Numbered from the stretch's first letter, positions 36,110-48,960 are shown. The stretch is 64,000 nt of DNA from Tetrahymena elliotti 4EA (GCA_000231825.2 JH720302.1:1077258-1141257), one strand, 5' to 3'. Notes: generated from the letters alone by a model not told the origin. Numbers and translations are program-made.

Positions 36110-37191
36110 TTTAAAAAAAGGCAATAAAACATGCTCCTTAATTCTTCTATTTATTACAATGTTGTATTTTTTTTATTTATTTTCAGTAAATTTCTTTGAA
36201 ATTCTATCACTTTTTTCTTGCAATTAATTAAAAGCTAAAACATAAAAGCTCTTTTTATCTTTTAATTTTTTTATGAATTAAATAAAGTTTTAACATTTTA
36301 TACTAAAATTATTATGAATTATTTTTGCAACTCAATATTTATTTTAAAGAGATAAAAATAATTAACTAAAATTTAATATTTAAAAAAAGAACAAAAATAT
36401 TAAAAATCCTAAAAAATATTTATTTCTATTCATAACATTTTGAAGATATACCTTCTAAATCTTAAATTGTTATTAAATATTTATTTTAAAAGTAGAATCA
36501 AAAGTTAAAATCATTTAGTATTTTTTGTAAAAATATTCAACCAAAATAAAATAATTTATATTTTTTTAGACAGAATTATAACAAATTTTTTTTAAGCTTT
36601 TTTGCTAAAATAAAAAAACTAATAGAAATCCTTAAGAGTTATTTATTAAATATTAAAAAATTAGAATGAATACTTTAAACAAAAAAATTAAAATATACTT
36701 TTATTCAATTTTTAATGATTTAGGTATTTTTAAATCCTAATTTTCATTTTGAATTTTGAGAAAATAATCATTTAAATGGTGATTGCAATTAATTTATTTT
36801 TCATTGGTGAATTAATAATACAGGGCTATTAGTTAAATTCAAATAAGTGAAATTGATGGTTTTTAATTATACTTAATAGATAATAACCTTGAAAATTAAA
36901 TAATTTACATTAATAAGTAATTGTAAACAATAATAAATATTGATTGGTTAAATATTAAAGTAAACTTTTTTTTATAGGTTATTTATTGTATTATAAAAAA
37001 ATATATTAGCATAATGCTTTTGAGTTTTTCCAATTAAAGATTTACTAAGTTTGATATAAATGAAAACAAGAATGTTTAAATTTGTGATCATACATTAATT
37101 ATTCAATTTATTCTTTAGCAAAAGAAGTTAATCAAATAATTGAAAGACACACAAAAATAATCAATTAAAAATTAAATCAAAAACTAATTTA
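36110..37191. other. Intergenic spacer
   Basis: AT-rich, no supported gene. It separates two small genes in the same direction. Confidence 0.45.
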
Positions 37192-38088
37192 ATGAATAGC
37201 TAATTTCAAGAAAAGTCTAGGTATTTAAAATTTTCTTCTTAATAAAGCTTAAGTAAAATAAAAATTAGTGATTCTTGCTCAAAAAGTAGATTAAGTTCTC
37301 CTTTTTTTAAAAAGAAAAGCAAAAGAAAATTGGACTTGTTAGAAAATGAAAAAGGAAACAAAAATAATTAAATAAATTTTGTATGTAGTTAGTTCAAATG
37401 ATTTTTAATAACAAAAATAAAATAATTTTTAAAAATCATATGACTTTTAACCAATAAATAAGGAATGTTTGCTAAAAAAATCTGAGGGTTTATCAGAAAA
37501 ATTCCATAAAATATATAAGATTAGATAAATGAAAGCTATAAAGAATTAGAAAGCATGTTTATAAATTGATTTTAATGTCTATAAAATAGATTAAAATAAG
37601 TAAATTTCAATAAATATTGATTAAAGTAAATTGAATTAGCTAGCATCAAGGAAATTCCAAATAAAGAAAAATTAACAATTTTTAAGACATTGATAAAAAT
37701 TTAAAAATAAATAAACATTTTAGAATTAACCATTTAAAAAATTGAATGAAAGCTAATTTAATTAAGACATACTAAAAAATATTAATTTAAATTTAGAAGA
37801 AAGCTAATCCTCAATTTTAAATGCAACAGAGATACATAAGAATAAAATGAATAGCTTATAGTAACTTAATTTTTGTATATGAATACAAATAGCAGCAATT
37901 CAATTATATAATAATTTAATTTTAATCATTAAGATTCATTAAAAGATTTTAAGCTTCCTAAAATAATTAATAGTAGTTAAAACCAAATAAAAAGTAATAG
38001 TTTGAGTCCATGTAGATAAATAAATTATGTTCTATTACCCTCACTCCAAAAATTAAGAATTTTCCCATATTATCATCAAGCATAATGA
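37192..38088 (+). CDS. Small Ser/Lys/Asn-rich spliced gene
   Basis: ATG at 37192. Exon 1 37192-37380 has donor GTATGT. A second exon starts at 37463 after AATAAG. Exon 37724-37874 follows acceptor ATTTTAG, and the last exon 37934-38088 ends at TGA 38086-38088. The junctions after exon 1 and before the last exon are phase-consistent. The 3' end of the 37463 exon (near 37590-37620) could not be placed in phase with 37724. The protein starts MNSQFQEKSRYLKFSSQQS and carries a basic stretch KKKSKRKLD. Later it has ECLLKKSEGLSEKFHKIYK, NQPFKKLNESQFNQDILKN and a C-terminus with SPCRQINYVLLPSLQKLRIF. It is polar throughout with no membrane segment, and no family was recognised. Confidence 0.55.
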
Positions 38089-39059
38089 GTATGTTTCAGT
38101 AAAACACTAAACACATCTTCAATATTTAATAAAATATTATTAAAATTTTTATATGAATTTATCGAGTATCAATCATTATTTAAGAAATTTATTTATTTTA
38201 GATGCATTTAAAATATATTTACAAAAAAAACAAAGATTATTCAGAATTTTTACAAAATTTTGAATTTTAAAATGCTGTGCGGTCTCTCCAAATAATTCAT
38301 TTTTCTTTTTTTCTAAAATAATTTTTTATCATAAAGATTAAGTGAAGTTTTCTCAAAAATTTAATAGTTTTATTATTCTCATATTATTTCTAAAATATTT
38401 ATTTTTTAAATGAAAGAATTTAAGATTTGTTGATATTTACTGTTTATTACAATAATAATGTTTAGAATTATTAAGTTTTCTCCATAAATCAATAGAGGTT
38501 TCAATTTTTTTTCTAAAATATTTATTTTTAAACTTTCAAATAATTTTTTTAAAAAGATGGAGTTTCTATAAAGATTAATGCGAATTTTATTTCACTTAAT
38601 TTACTTTGGATAGAAGAAATATATTACAAATTAACAATTGTTTTGAATGATATTTTTTAAATAAATTATTCATAATTAATCAAAAATTTCAAAATTAAAA
38701 TCATATTATTAGAAATTTGTTTTGTTTACAAATTTATATTACAATTATCATTAAAAAAATACAGGGAATTCTTTTTATGAAAAAAATAGAATGTCTTTTA
38801 AATAAGAAAAATTTGTTTGTACAAAGAATACTTGATAAATAAATTACTAAAGGAAAAATATACAATTTATAATAATGCATTGATTAACATCATTTCATTT
38901 AATGAAAAATGATCCTTTCTTTAATATTTCTAGACTTTTAATATGTAAGATAAATTAATTTAGATGTTAAAAATATATTATATGAAATTTTATCTTCATT
39001 TTATAAAAGAAAAGTATCTTTACTAGGTGTTACTTTCTTATGGGCTTGATGCCCTAATG
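38089..39059. other. Intergenic spacer
   Basis: Among the most AT-rich parts of the window, with many A and T runs and no biased frame. Confidence 0.5.
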
Positions 39060-39329
39060 TCATATAAAAGAAATATTTATTGATGAATTCTATAATTTTT
39101 AATATTGAATCAGATTTCTTATCAAGTCTTTTCTTGTCAGGTCGGATGTATATACAAATATGTTATGCTTTATTTACTCTTCAAAGGATAAATTAATGTT
39201 GAGAAAAAAATTTAAATTCACTTTTAGGATTAATAAATATCTTAAATTGTTATAAAAATCTATTTCGATTAAATGATCTACCAAATAAAATCCATACATT
39301 ATTTTTTTATAAAAAATTGTCTCTTCCAT
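39060..39329 (-). CDS. Small ORF, 89 aa, doubtful
   Basis: ATG at 39329, TGA at 39062-39060. The text contains GFYLVDHLIEIDFYNN and HNIFVYTSDLTRKDLIRN, which looks like folded protein. A GTAAGT-type donor lies just upstream of the ATG in the same direction, so this stretch may be intronic or an exon of an unresolved gene. No family recognised. Confidence 0.3.
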
Positions 39330-40031
39330 TAGTAAAAAATAAAAAAAACTTACATTCACTCTTATAAGTAAATTTTGTATTTTTTAAAAAGTGTGTACTT
39401 CTTTCTTAATGATGCCACATAATAAAGCTTTTTTGCTTTCCTACTTACAATTGTTTTAAAAGCACAAAACAGTTTTTAAAATTTAGCAAACTGTTATTTT
39501 GATTTCTTTTATGGTAAAAAATTAATAGTCAAATATTTCTTATCTTTTATTTTTAAAATATGGTTTAGCTTACTTTTTTCATTTTCTTTTAATAAAAATA
39601 AACTTTTTCTCACAAGAAAACAAACTTTTTCTAAATTTGTAGCAGGAAAGATTGTATGAAGATTTTTTTAAAAATTGATTAATGAAATCGTAAATTATCA
39701 AAACTTTTAGATCTTAGACTTATCGTATTTTATCAATTTTTCATAATTTCTTACAAAGATTTATTTCTGAAAAAACAAATATTAAAAGATAAATTTACAC
39801 TGAAAAACTTAAATCTTGCGAATTCTGAATTGGATGATTTATGGTGATTAATTAATTTATGATATAAAAAATCTGTAAATACTTAATTTTAATGAATAGG
39901 ATCATCAGATTTCTTGTGAAATTAAAGTATCCGATTTAAATTTAGTAATTCGTCATTTCAAATATCTCGACTTAGTAATCCAAGATACTAATAATAATAA
40001 ATAAAAACTTAAAAGAATAAAAAATTAAAAA
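39330..40031. other. Region upstream of the P450 gene
   Basis: AT-rich with no gene seen. It should contain the P450 promoter; no specific element recognised. Confidence 0.4.
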
Positions 40032-41612
40032 ATGATTTAATACATACTTTACTTTATAGCTTTCATTTCTGCTTTGATAGTTTTAAGTATCCTCAGAGTA
40101 GTTTACAAGACAGTTAGAATTTATCTTATCTACAAAAGGAAATATGAAAAGAATATTAAAGTTTTGTTCTATCCTATGCTTGGTATTGGCTACTTTATGC
40201 AAAAGTCCTTTGAATAGTATGGTCATAGTTACGAGTGGATGAAGAGAGTAGTTAGAGATGAACCTCATGTAAAAGGCATCTTGATTCTTTCTGGTTTAAT
40301 TAACTAAATCATTCTTTTAGATGAGAATTGGGTAAGAGACTTTTCATAAGACTAAATAAAATTTTTCAAAAATGATGGAAATTTTGCCTATCATTTGACT
40401 TTCGAAAAAGGACTTTTCTATGAAAGGTTTGATGACTGGAAAAGATAAAGAGTTTTCTTAAATAGTAGCTTCCACTTTGAATCTCTCAAGTCCTATGTCC
40501 CTACAATTAAAGAATAAACGAAGAATTTGCTTAAAGATTTGAAGAAAGAAGATGGATTTGTGAAAATGAACATTTTCTCAGAATTATCTAAAGTAACTTC
40601 TGAAGTCATCACCAAATCTTATTTTGGTAAATCTCTTGTTAATACCAAATGCAAAAATGGAGTAGAACTTTATAAGGAAAATAATTTAATTACTTAAGAC
40701 TCATAAATTTATAGATTCACATCTCCATATTTTGTTTTGAAAGCCTACATTTTTGGTGCTAAGAAGGCTTCCATGATCTTTAATAATGAAGCTGAGAAGA
40801 AATTAATAGAGAGAATGAATGATATCTATTTAACTTATGAGAAAATTATTGATGAAGAGATTGAGTAGATTAAAAAGTCCAAAGTAGATCTTAATACCAT
40901 GTAACCCAAGACTATGGTAGAGCTGTATTTAAAAGAGTATTTACTCTAATAGTAGAATAAATCAACTATTAATCCTAATGATTTGATAGAAAAAAAAGAA
41001 ATCATTCACCAATTCCTCACTTTTTACTTTGCAGGAACAGAAACCACCTCTCATTTAGTTGGAATGACTCTTTACGAACTTAGTAGAAATAAGTCAATTT
41101 ATGAAAAGTTGATAAAAGAAATCAATGAAGTAGCAAAAAAAGACTTTGATTAGATTGAGCATGGTGATCTCTCTAAATTCTAATATTTAGACTTAGTTTT
41201 GAAGGAATGTAGTCGTTTGGATTAAGCTGTAGCTTTTACTTTCCCAAGAGCCACTGACTAAGATTACACAAAAGATGATTTATACTTGAATAAAGAGCTA
41301 TTAGTCTGCCATAGATTGACATAGTACAGTTAAACAAGTGAAATCCTTAAAGATAGTGATGAATTCATCCCAGAGAGATACAATAGAAGCACTAAAGGAT
41401 TCAGTAACTTTGATGTTATACCTTTCTCAACTGGTCCTAGAAACTGTATTGGATAGCATTTGGCCCTTATTTAAGCAAAATACCTTTTGATCTTCTTCTT
41501 GAAAAACTTTGACTTAAAAGAAGTTGAAGGGTATTAGTTGCGCACAATGTAAAAGCACACTAACCATCCCATAGATGAAGAACTCATCATGGTTTCTAGA
41601 AAAAATAAATGA
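40032..41612 (+). CDS. Cytochrome P450, intact, 526 aa
   Basis: A single open frame from ATG 40032 to TGA 41610-41612, with no intron. P450s are heme-thiolate monooxygenases, usually anchored in the ER by an N-terminal helix and fed electrons by a reductase. Residues 1-25 form a hydrophobic anchor (ILYFIAFISALIVLSILR-like). Diagnostic motifs are all present: I-helix AGTETTSH, K-helix ECSR (ExxR), PERY-type meander region FIPERY, and heme loop FSTGPRNCIGQ with the axial Cys. Length is typical of eukaryotic P450s. It is more GC-rich than the flanks. The relic at 33663-34526 is a degraded paralogue. Substrate cannot be told from sequence. The duplicated A/C gene block begins about 80 bp after its stop. 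Confidence 0.95.
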
Positions 41613-42453
41613 AATTTTATTAAAAAATAACTTTAGTTTCTTATTTATTTAAAATAAAGCCCATTTATTTTCTATATTTTTTACAATTTAATTCAAAAAA
41701 ATAAGTAAATTATTTATCAGTAAAATTCTTGTTTGATTGAAAAATAGTAAATTCATATTGCATCTTTTTTAACTGTTTGTTTGTGTTAAACACACTTCTA
41801 AATCCAATAAATCAATATTTTATATTAATTATCAATTATACTTGAAGTATCTTAATTTTATGATCCAAAACTAAATCTAAAATAAGCTAATAAGTAATTT
41901 TTTAAAGTAGAGTAAAGAGTAATTTTCAAAGAATATTTTATTTTTAAAGATAAAAAAATAATCAATATTAAATATGCAATTTTTAAATAAAACAAGTTAA
42001 AATTTAATAATTGCTAATAATTAAAACATTTTTTCATTTTTTTAAATTTTATTCATTTTTTTAATTATTTTTGGCGAATTTATTTTTTGTTTATATGTAT
42101 TTTTTCATCGTATACTTTTAAATATTTTTGTAAAATTATTGGATTTTTAAATACATTTTTTTTTGATTAGATTTTTCTTATTGATAAACTTTTTTGATTT
42201 GTCTAGTAACTTACATAAAAAAAATAGACAATAATTAATTAAATTATTTATTAAGTTGATTACACGTTTAAAACCAAAAAGTATTTAAATGCTAAAGAGT
42301 CTTTAATAGTGACTATTAAAAATTTTTAAAACGAACACGTGTTTTCTACTTTTTTTAAATATCGATAAAAAAGAATATAATAATTCTATAAAAAATAAAA
42401 ACAAATAAAATAATCAAACTAAAAATTAATCTAATTCACAAAAAATACTAAAA
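41613..42453. other. Upstream flank of gene A, duplicated ahead of gene B
   Basis: From about 41695 to the gene A start this flank matches 46675 to the gene B start, with shared blocks such as TTTTTAACTGTTT, GTAAAATTATTGGATTTTTA and TTTGTCTAGTAACTTACAT. Similarity rises close to the start codon, so shared promoter elements are likely here. Confidence 0.6.
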
Positions 42454-43790
42454 ATGGAAATTGAAAACATTACTTTACTTAATAAATAATAAGTTTTAGA
42501 GGATGAAGTGGTTTAACAAGAAATTAATAACCAAAACTAAGTCTCTAATACTGAATCACCACAAAAGAAAGAAACTGAAGGGAAAGAAAACTAAGACAAT
42601 CATAATAACAACTAACATTAATATGCTGATGGTTAATAGTAACTTAACAAAGAAAAAATTGAAAAAGAAAGTCATTAATTACAACTTAACACACTTTACT
42701 TCATAGGAATGAATAGCTTAGCTCTAAATTTAGTAAATAATTTAGGGATATTTAACTAATTACAAAAATGTTTAGTCATTATTTAAATAAACCTTATAAC
42801 CTACATAGCTTTATATAGGAAAAATTAGTTCTTAAAATATTATAACAAGAGCTAAGAATTGGTTAAATAAGTTTGCAGTGGTAGCAAAAGATAAATAACC
42901 AAAGAAAAAATATTGATAGGTCTTTTGGTAGTAGTGATAACTTTTCTTTTATTCACTAATATCCACCTGAATAACAAAATTAGTAAATATTAAAATATTT
43001 AGTTAGATAAATTGAACTAACATCATATATATTAATTAAATACATAACTTGAGGATGTAGCATAATAAAACTAAAGGACAAATAATATCAAATAAAATCT
43101 TTACCACTAATTCAACAGTTTATCCTCATAAGCAAACCAATACTAATAAAAACTGAGACAATTAAGTGAATAATACTAACAAAAAGAGAGATTGATATAA
43201 TAACTACAACAACAAATAGATTATCAACTATCTTAAAAGAATATCAATTAATAACAAAAAAATATTTAGGATAGAATAATCTAAGAATAACTAGAAAAAA
43301 TTCAACAATAGCATAATTAGTAGAGAGAAAGAGTTGAATAAGAACTAAAGTAAAAATAACTTAAACAGCAACAACAATAGTAAAATGAAATGATAAAATA
43401 GTATAACAATTATTTAAATGAATATAAAAAAGCATTTGAAGAGAAGGTTAAAAAACATACCCATCAATATAGATACATTCGCCCTTTCCATTTAAATTAA
43501 AAGCCAAATAAGAATTAGAATTAATAATAATAGCAATAACAATAATAAAAATAACAGCCTTCATAACACAAATAAGGATAATAAAACAGTCTTTAATTTG
43601 AATAAAAGTAATAAATCTCCTAAAAATAGAATGAATAAGAATAATACTTTAAAAAGGAATTCAAAGACTCTAGATTGAATTTCTTAAATGAATAATTTAA
43701 ATAATTGAATCAACTATTATCACAATCATGATTAAAATAACCAGCCAACCAACTTCAAAAAATATTTTCAAAATTAAAAAAATTATAGTT
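41690..43790. repeat. Tandem duplication block, copy 1 (gene A and flanks)
   Basis: Pairs with 46670-48960 at an offset of 5169 bases over the gene itself. Coding identity is about 99 percent (about eleven differences in 1278 bp). Flank similarity decays outward on both sides. Block edges are approximate. Confidence 0.85.
42454..43731 (+). CDS. Gene A: Gln-rich three-TM coiled-coil protein, 425 aa
   Basis: A single exon from ATG 42454 to TGA 43729-43731. Residues 1-78 are acidic and Asn/Gln-rich. Hydrophobic segments at about 81-100 (LYFIGMNSLALNLVNNLGIF), 106-121 (CLVIIQINLITYIALY) and 153-170 (ILIGLLVVVITFLLFTNI) look like three membrane spans. Between spans 2 and 3 lies a short basic stretch containing VKQVCSGSKR. 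The remaining 250 residues are Gln-rich with heptad-like Leu/Ile spacing, consistent with a coiled coil, then a poly-Gln region. About half of the Gln codons are TAA or TAG. No family was recognised beyond its three local paralogues (B nearly identical; C and D distant). A membrane-anchored coiled-coil protein is inferred from the layout; partners and location are unknown. Confidence 0.85.
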
Positions 43791-44023
43791 AAAAACATAC
43801 ATTATAAATATATTTTGTTATTCTTTTTTAATAGAAAAAATAAGGAAATTAAATTTCAATTTTTATTTCACTATGCAAATTCAATGTTGATTTAATCAAA
43901 AATAAATTGAAATGATTCAAGAGTAATTTATTTGTAGTTTAATTTTTTAAAATAATTTAGAAATAATAGAATTAATCTATTATCTATTAATAAATATGTA
44001 ATAAGGTAAAATTTCATTCTTTT
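43732..44023. other. Spacer between convergent stops
   Basis: AT-rich, no gene seen. The first about 60 bases are shared with the region after gene B. Confidence 0.4.
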
Positions 44024-44245
44024 TCAGGAATCGGTAATATTCCATTTCCACTAAAAGCTTAAACCAAATCCTATAATGAGGAATGTTCTATTATGGTCTA
44101 AAGACTTCTTTATACTCTCCTTCCTTTATTTATATCTAACAATAGATTTCTTCTTTTAAAAGATTTATTTGAAAAATTCTTTTTCAGTTTCATTTTCTTC
44201 CTATTATTCATCAATATATTTTCTTTAATATTTTTTCATAATCAT
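44024..44245 (-). CDS. Small ORF, 73 aa
   Basis: ATG at 44245, TGA at 44026-44024. The peptide is strongly charged at first (YIDEQQEENETEKEFFKQ, KKKSIVRYKQRKESIKK) and ends with a hydrophobic stretch FLIIGFGLSFQWKW. It is protein-like but short, and no counterpart is preserved at the matching position after gene B. It may be a small gene, a 3' exon or a remnant. No family recognised. Confidence 0.4.
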
Positions 44246-45542
44246 CTTTGAGAAAAATGAATTAATTATTTAATACGCGATATATTTTTTATTTCTTTAA
44301 ATAAAAAGGAATAATTAGAAAGATAAAAATAAATTTAAATAATTAAATTTAATAATTCAAATATTTAAAACAAAGAAAAATATTTCTTACAATCTTAGAA
44401 TTCAAAATTTAAATTCAGTACCATTTGTGTTTCTTTATTTATGACAAATAGGGAAACAATTAAAAATAATTTTTATTACATTACATACACTTTTTTATAT
44501 GAAATAAAATAAATATATCATAGCATATGATTTAAAACTTTAAGGTTTTTGAATTCTAATTGAAATTTAGCTTTGCTAGGATGATAAAAAGAGGTTTATT
44601 AAATATAATCCATCTATGTGTAATTGCTATTATTTTTAAATACCAATAAGAAAAGAATGATTCAATAAAAAATCAAACAAATAAGATAACCAAACTAAAA
44701 ATTAATAAAATGGAAATCGAAAACATTGCTTTAATGAATAAATAATAAGTTTGAGAGGATTAAGAGGTTTAAAAAGAAATTAATTACCATTATTGTTTTG
44801 TTTTGTTTTTTCTAAATAAAATTTTAAATTGAAGAGGAAATGTCTTCTCCCTAATTATTTAAAAAATATTATTTTTAACATTAATACTTTTAGTTTGTGT
44901 TTTTAGTGCTAAAGAGATAATTTTAATTTTAAATCATTTAATCAAATAATTTCTAATTATTATTATAAATTATATTTTTTGATTATTTATTTAGAAACAA
45001 TCAAAATCTCAAAATATTTTCTATTTATTTTATCACTCATGCATTTTTTTAAACAAAATGAGAAAATATTTAAAAAATATATTTAAAATTTTAAAAGAAA
45101 TATTTTTAAATAAATTATCATAAAATATACCATTAGTCTAAATTGTTGAATATTTTTTTAATAATCACACAAATAAAATAACAATCATAATCTGCAAGCA
45201 GTCAATTATTATCTAATTTGCCTATTTCACCAGATTTTAGCCTATCAAATCAAATTTCTAAAAGATGTTCTATCTATTTAATTAGGTTTTGGCTTTTCTG
45301 AAATTCAGTAATAATAAAACACACAATATGAATCTTTCACTAATTCATTTACATGTATAATTCATTTATTAAGTAGAAACAATATTTTGCAAATAATTAT
45401 CAAATATCAATCAATTTATGACATCTTCCCACATTTTTAAATAAAATTTTGTTTTTTAGTGTTTAAATATTTCACTTGAATAAAAATATAAATATAGTTA
45501 AAAATTACAAAATAAAAAGATATTAAAAAAATAATTAGAAAA
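44246..45542. other. Spacer holding a truncated gene A copy
   Basis: Apart from the 5' fragment at 44660-44795 no gene was seen. From about 45330 it matches the flank upstream of gene D (49780 onward), including TTCATTTATTAAGTAGAAAC, so this is probably the conserved promoter side of gene C. Confidence 0.5.
44660..44795 (+). pseudogene. Truncated 5' end of a gene A-type copy
   Basis: The sequence around ATG 44710 matches the leader and first codons of gene A: AAACTAAAAATTAAT leader, ATGGAAATCGAAAACATT start, and the shared AATAAATAATAAGTTT. The frame breaks at a TGA 14 codons in (44752-44754), and homology ends near 44795. It is a fifth, broken family member between A and C, showing that the cluster has been shuffled more than once. 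Confidence 0.8.
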
Positions 45543-46394
45543 ATGGACTCGGAATTACAAAAAAACGATCTTTCCTCAGATCTAGAGAATTGTCTCCTCT
45601 AAAATGAAAACCAAAACTTAGAAGAATTCTAATAAATCCATAGTGAGGATGTAATAAATGCTAAGTAATCTTAAGGATGTGCTAAAATAAAAGTAAAAAT
45701 AGTTTCTCCTAATCTTGATTTCTAGAACAATCAAGAAATTTAAAGTCCCGAGAATTTTAACCAAGAACTAAATCAATAATAAAACCATGAGTAACCATAA
45801 GGAAATGATAATAAGTAGAATGCTCTCTACTTTATTGGAGTTAATATATTGTTCATAAATATATTATTTTCTTGCTAATTATACTTTCTTGATAATATTT
45901 GGATTCAAATGCTGATTATAACTTTAGTAAATATTATTACATATATTTCTTTGTATAAGCATAAACAAACAAGAAAACTCTTTTACTTAATAAAATAAAA
46001 GACATGTAATCAATGTGAAAATGTAAAAAGCAGAACAACTATAAAGGAAATTTTAATCTTTTTTGGAGTTTTACTTTGTCTTTCTTTAACCATATACTAA
46101 TTGATAAGAATTAACAATCTATAAGAAAAAGAGAATATTGTTCATACTCAAGCTAAAAATGACCACTATGAAATAAACAGCTTAAGAGACTTAGATTATT
46201 ATCACTCAGCAGATACTTAGAAATAATAATAGATTAATTATTAAATCTCCAAATAAATAGAGAATTTACAGTTATTCACCAAAGAGTAAGCTTAGTAAAT
46301 TGAATAACTAATGAAACAATAAAAAATGATTGACTAACTCTCTAAAAAAATAAATCATTTAGAAAAAATCTCCAAATAATAAACTACTCATTGA
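45300..46394. repeat. Duplicated block, copy 1 (gene C and upstream flank)
   Basis: Pairs with 49760-51022. The non-coding flank is well conserved, for example the shared AAATAAAATTTTGTTTTTTA before each gene, while the coding parts have drifted far more than in the A/B pair. Edges are approximate. Confidence 0.75.
45543..46394 (+). CDS. Gene C: Gln-rich three-TM coiled-coil protein, 283 aa
   Basis: A single exon from ATG 45543 to TGA 46392-46394. It has the same layout as A and B: an acidic Gln/Asn-rich N-terminus starting MDSELQKNDLSS, then LYFIGVNILFINILF (span 1), MLIITLVNIITYISLY (span 2) and ILIFFGVLLCLSLTIY (span 3), with a basic, Cys-containing loop (KQKTCNQCENVKSRT). A Gln-rich coiled-coil tail follows that is much shorter than in A. 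The shared LYFIGxN and ITYIxLY motifs tie it to A/B, and it is closest to D. The CxxC in the loop is not conserved in D, so metal binding is unlikely to be the family function. Function unknown. Confidence 0.85.
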
Positions 46395-47622
46395 ATTTAA
46401 TATTTATCTAAAATAAAAATAAATTTACATTTTAAAAATTAGAAAATGAAAAATAGCATTTTAAATATTATTTTTTAAAATAAAATTTTGTCAAAAATAA
46501 AAAAAATAGAATAAAATATCAAAGTTAATTTTAAAAGAAAACAAATTTAGATTCAATACTCATTAAATATTTATTTTAAAATTAAATTATAATTTTTTAT
46601 TACTTATCTAGTTGCTAGCTATTTAAAAAAAATGTGTCAGTCAACTAGCAATATATATTTGGCAATTTAATTTAAAAAAACAAGTAAATAATTAATCAAT
46701 AAAATTTTTGTTTGATATAAAATAGTAAATTAATATTATATCTTTTTTAACTGTTTATGGTCAATACTTTTCTACATCCAATCAATAAAATCTTTAAATT
46801 AATTACTCATAATACTCATAAATGATATTAATTAGAATAAAGTACCTAAATTTTATGATCTAAAACTAAATCTAACATTAGCTAATTAAAATAAAGAGTA
46901 ATTTAATAAGAAATTTTTATTTTTAGAGAAGAAATAATAATCAATATTTAATACGCAATCTTTATAAACAATAATTCGACAATTGATATTAATTTAGATC
47001 AAAATATGCCCTAATTACATTTTAATAGCCATAAATAAGTATAAAATTTTCATATTGCTTAAAGTTTAATTTTGAACTAAATTACTTTTAAAATTCAACA
47101 TTTCAAAAACTTAAAAGGAAAATTTTGATTCATTAGAATGTTGAATTAGAAATATTTAAAGCATTTCTTAGTTTTTTAAATTTTATTTAATTTTATGATA
47201 AAAATTTATCACTTTTTTAATTATTTTTTATTAAATTTATTTTATGTTTACATCTATTTTATTATGCTAAATTTTAAAATACTTTTGTAAAATTATTGGA
47301 TTTTTAAATACATTTTTTTTTTTGATTAGATTTTTCTTATGGATAAGCTTTTTTGATTTGTCTAGTAACTTACATAAAAAAATAGACAATAATTAATTAA
47401 ATTCTTAATTAAGTTGATTACACGTTTAAAACCAAAAATTATTTAAATGCTAAAGAGTCTGTAGTAGTGACTATTAAAAATTTTATATTAAAATTTAAAA
47501 CTAACACGTGTTTTAAACTCTTTTTAAATATCGATAAAAAAGAATATAATAATTCTATAAAAAATAAAAACAAATAAAATAATCAAACTAAAAATTAATC
47601 TAATTCACAAAAAATACTAAAA
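46395..47622. other. Spacer before gene B
   Basis: The first about 280 bases show no feature. From about 46675 it repeats the upstream flank of gene A. No gene seen. Confidence 0.5.
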
Positions 47623-48960
47623 ATGGAAATTGAAAACATTACTTTACTTAATAAATAATAAGTTTTAGAGGATGAAGTGGTTTAACAAGAAATTAATAAC
47701 CAAAACTAAGTCTCTAATACTGAATCACCACAAAAGAAAGAAACTGAAGGGAAAGAAAACTAAGACAATCATAATAACAACTAACATTAATATGCTGATG
47801 GTTAATAGTAACTTAACAAAGAAAAAATTGAAAAAGAAAGTCATTAATTACAACTTAACACACTTTACTTCATAGGAATGAATAGCTTAGCTCTAAATTT
47901 AGTAAATAATTTAGGGATATTTAACTAATTACAAAAATGTTTAGTCATTATTTAAATAAACCTTATAACCTACATAGCTTTATATAGGAAAAATTAGTTC
48001 TTAAAATATTACAACAAGAGCTAAGAATTAGTTAAATAAGTTTGCAGTGGTAGCAAAAGATAAATAACCAAAGAAAAAATATTGATAGGTCTTTTGGTAG
48101 TAGTGATAACTTTTCTTTTATTCGCTAATATCCACCTGAATAACAAAATTAGTAAATATTAAAATATTTAGTTAGATAAATTGAACTAACATCATATATA
48201 TTAATTAAATACATTACTTGAGGGTGTAACTCAATAAAACTAAAGGACAAATAATATCAAATAAAATCTTTACCACTAATTCAACAGTTTATCCTCATAA
48301 GCAAACCAATACTAATAAAAACTGAGACAATTAAGTGAATAATACTAACAAAAAGAGAGATTGATATAATAACTACAACAACAAATAGATTATCAACTAT
48401 CTTAAAAGAATATCAATTAATAACAAAAAAATATTTAGGATAGAATAATCTAAGAATAACTAGAAAAAATTCAACAATAGCATAATTAGTAGAGAGAAAA
48501 AGTTGAATAAGAACTAAAGTAAAAATAACTTAAACAGCAACAACAATAGTAAAATGAAATGATAAAATAGTATAACAATTATTTAAATGAATATAAAAAA
48601 GCATTTGAAGAGAAGGTTAAAAAACATACCCATCAATATAGATACATTCGCCCTTTCCATTTAAATTAAAAGCCAAATAAGAATTAGAATTAATAATAAT
48701 AGCAATAACAATAATAAAAATAACAGCCTTCATAACACAAATAAGGATAATAAAACAGTCTTTAATTTGAATAAAAGTAATAAATCTCCTAAAAATAGAA
48801 TGAATAAGAATAATACTTTAAAAAGGAATTCAAAGACTCTAGATTGAATTTCTTAAATGAATAATTTAAATAATTGAATCAACTATTATCATAGTCATGA
48901 TTTAAACAACCAACCAACCAACTTCAAAAAATATTTTCAAAATTAAAAAAATTATAGTTA
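46670..48960. repeat. Tandem duplication block, copy 2 (gene B and flanks)
   Basis: Second copy of the block at 41690-43790; see that entry. Similarity beyond the stop continues to about 48960. Edges are approximate. Confidence 0.85.
47623..48900 (+). CDS. Gene B: near-identical copy of gene A, 425 aa
   Basis: A single exon from ATG 47623 to TGA 48898-48900, the same length as A with no indel. About eleven base differences were found. Several are synonymous and some are informative about the code: CAA in A corresponds to TAG in B at the penultimate Gln, and TAA corresponds to CAA at another Gln. Replacements cluster just after the third membrane span (Gln to Leu, Asp to Gly, Ala to Thr). Layout is as described for gene A: acidic N-terminus, three hydrophobic spans, long Gln-rich coiled coil. 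Near-identity means either a recent duplication or gene conversion with A. Confidence 0.88.

Noticed and set aside
42503..42706. Lys/Thr-rich 67-codon ORF in standard code, repeated at 47672-47875
   Set aside because: It overlaps genes A and B in another frame; its conservation is explained by the conservation of those genes.
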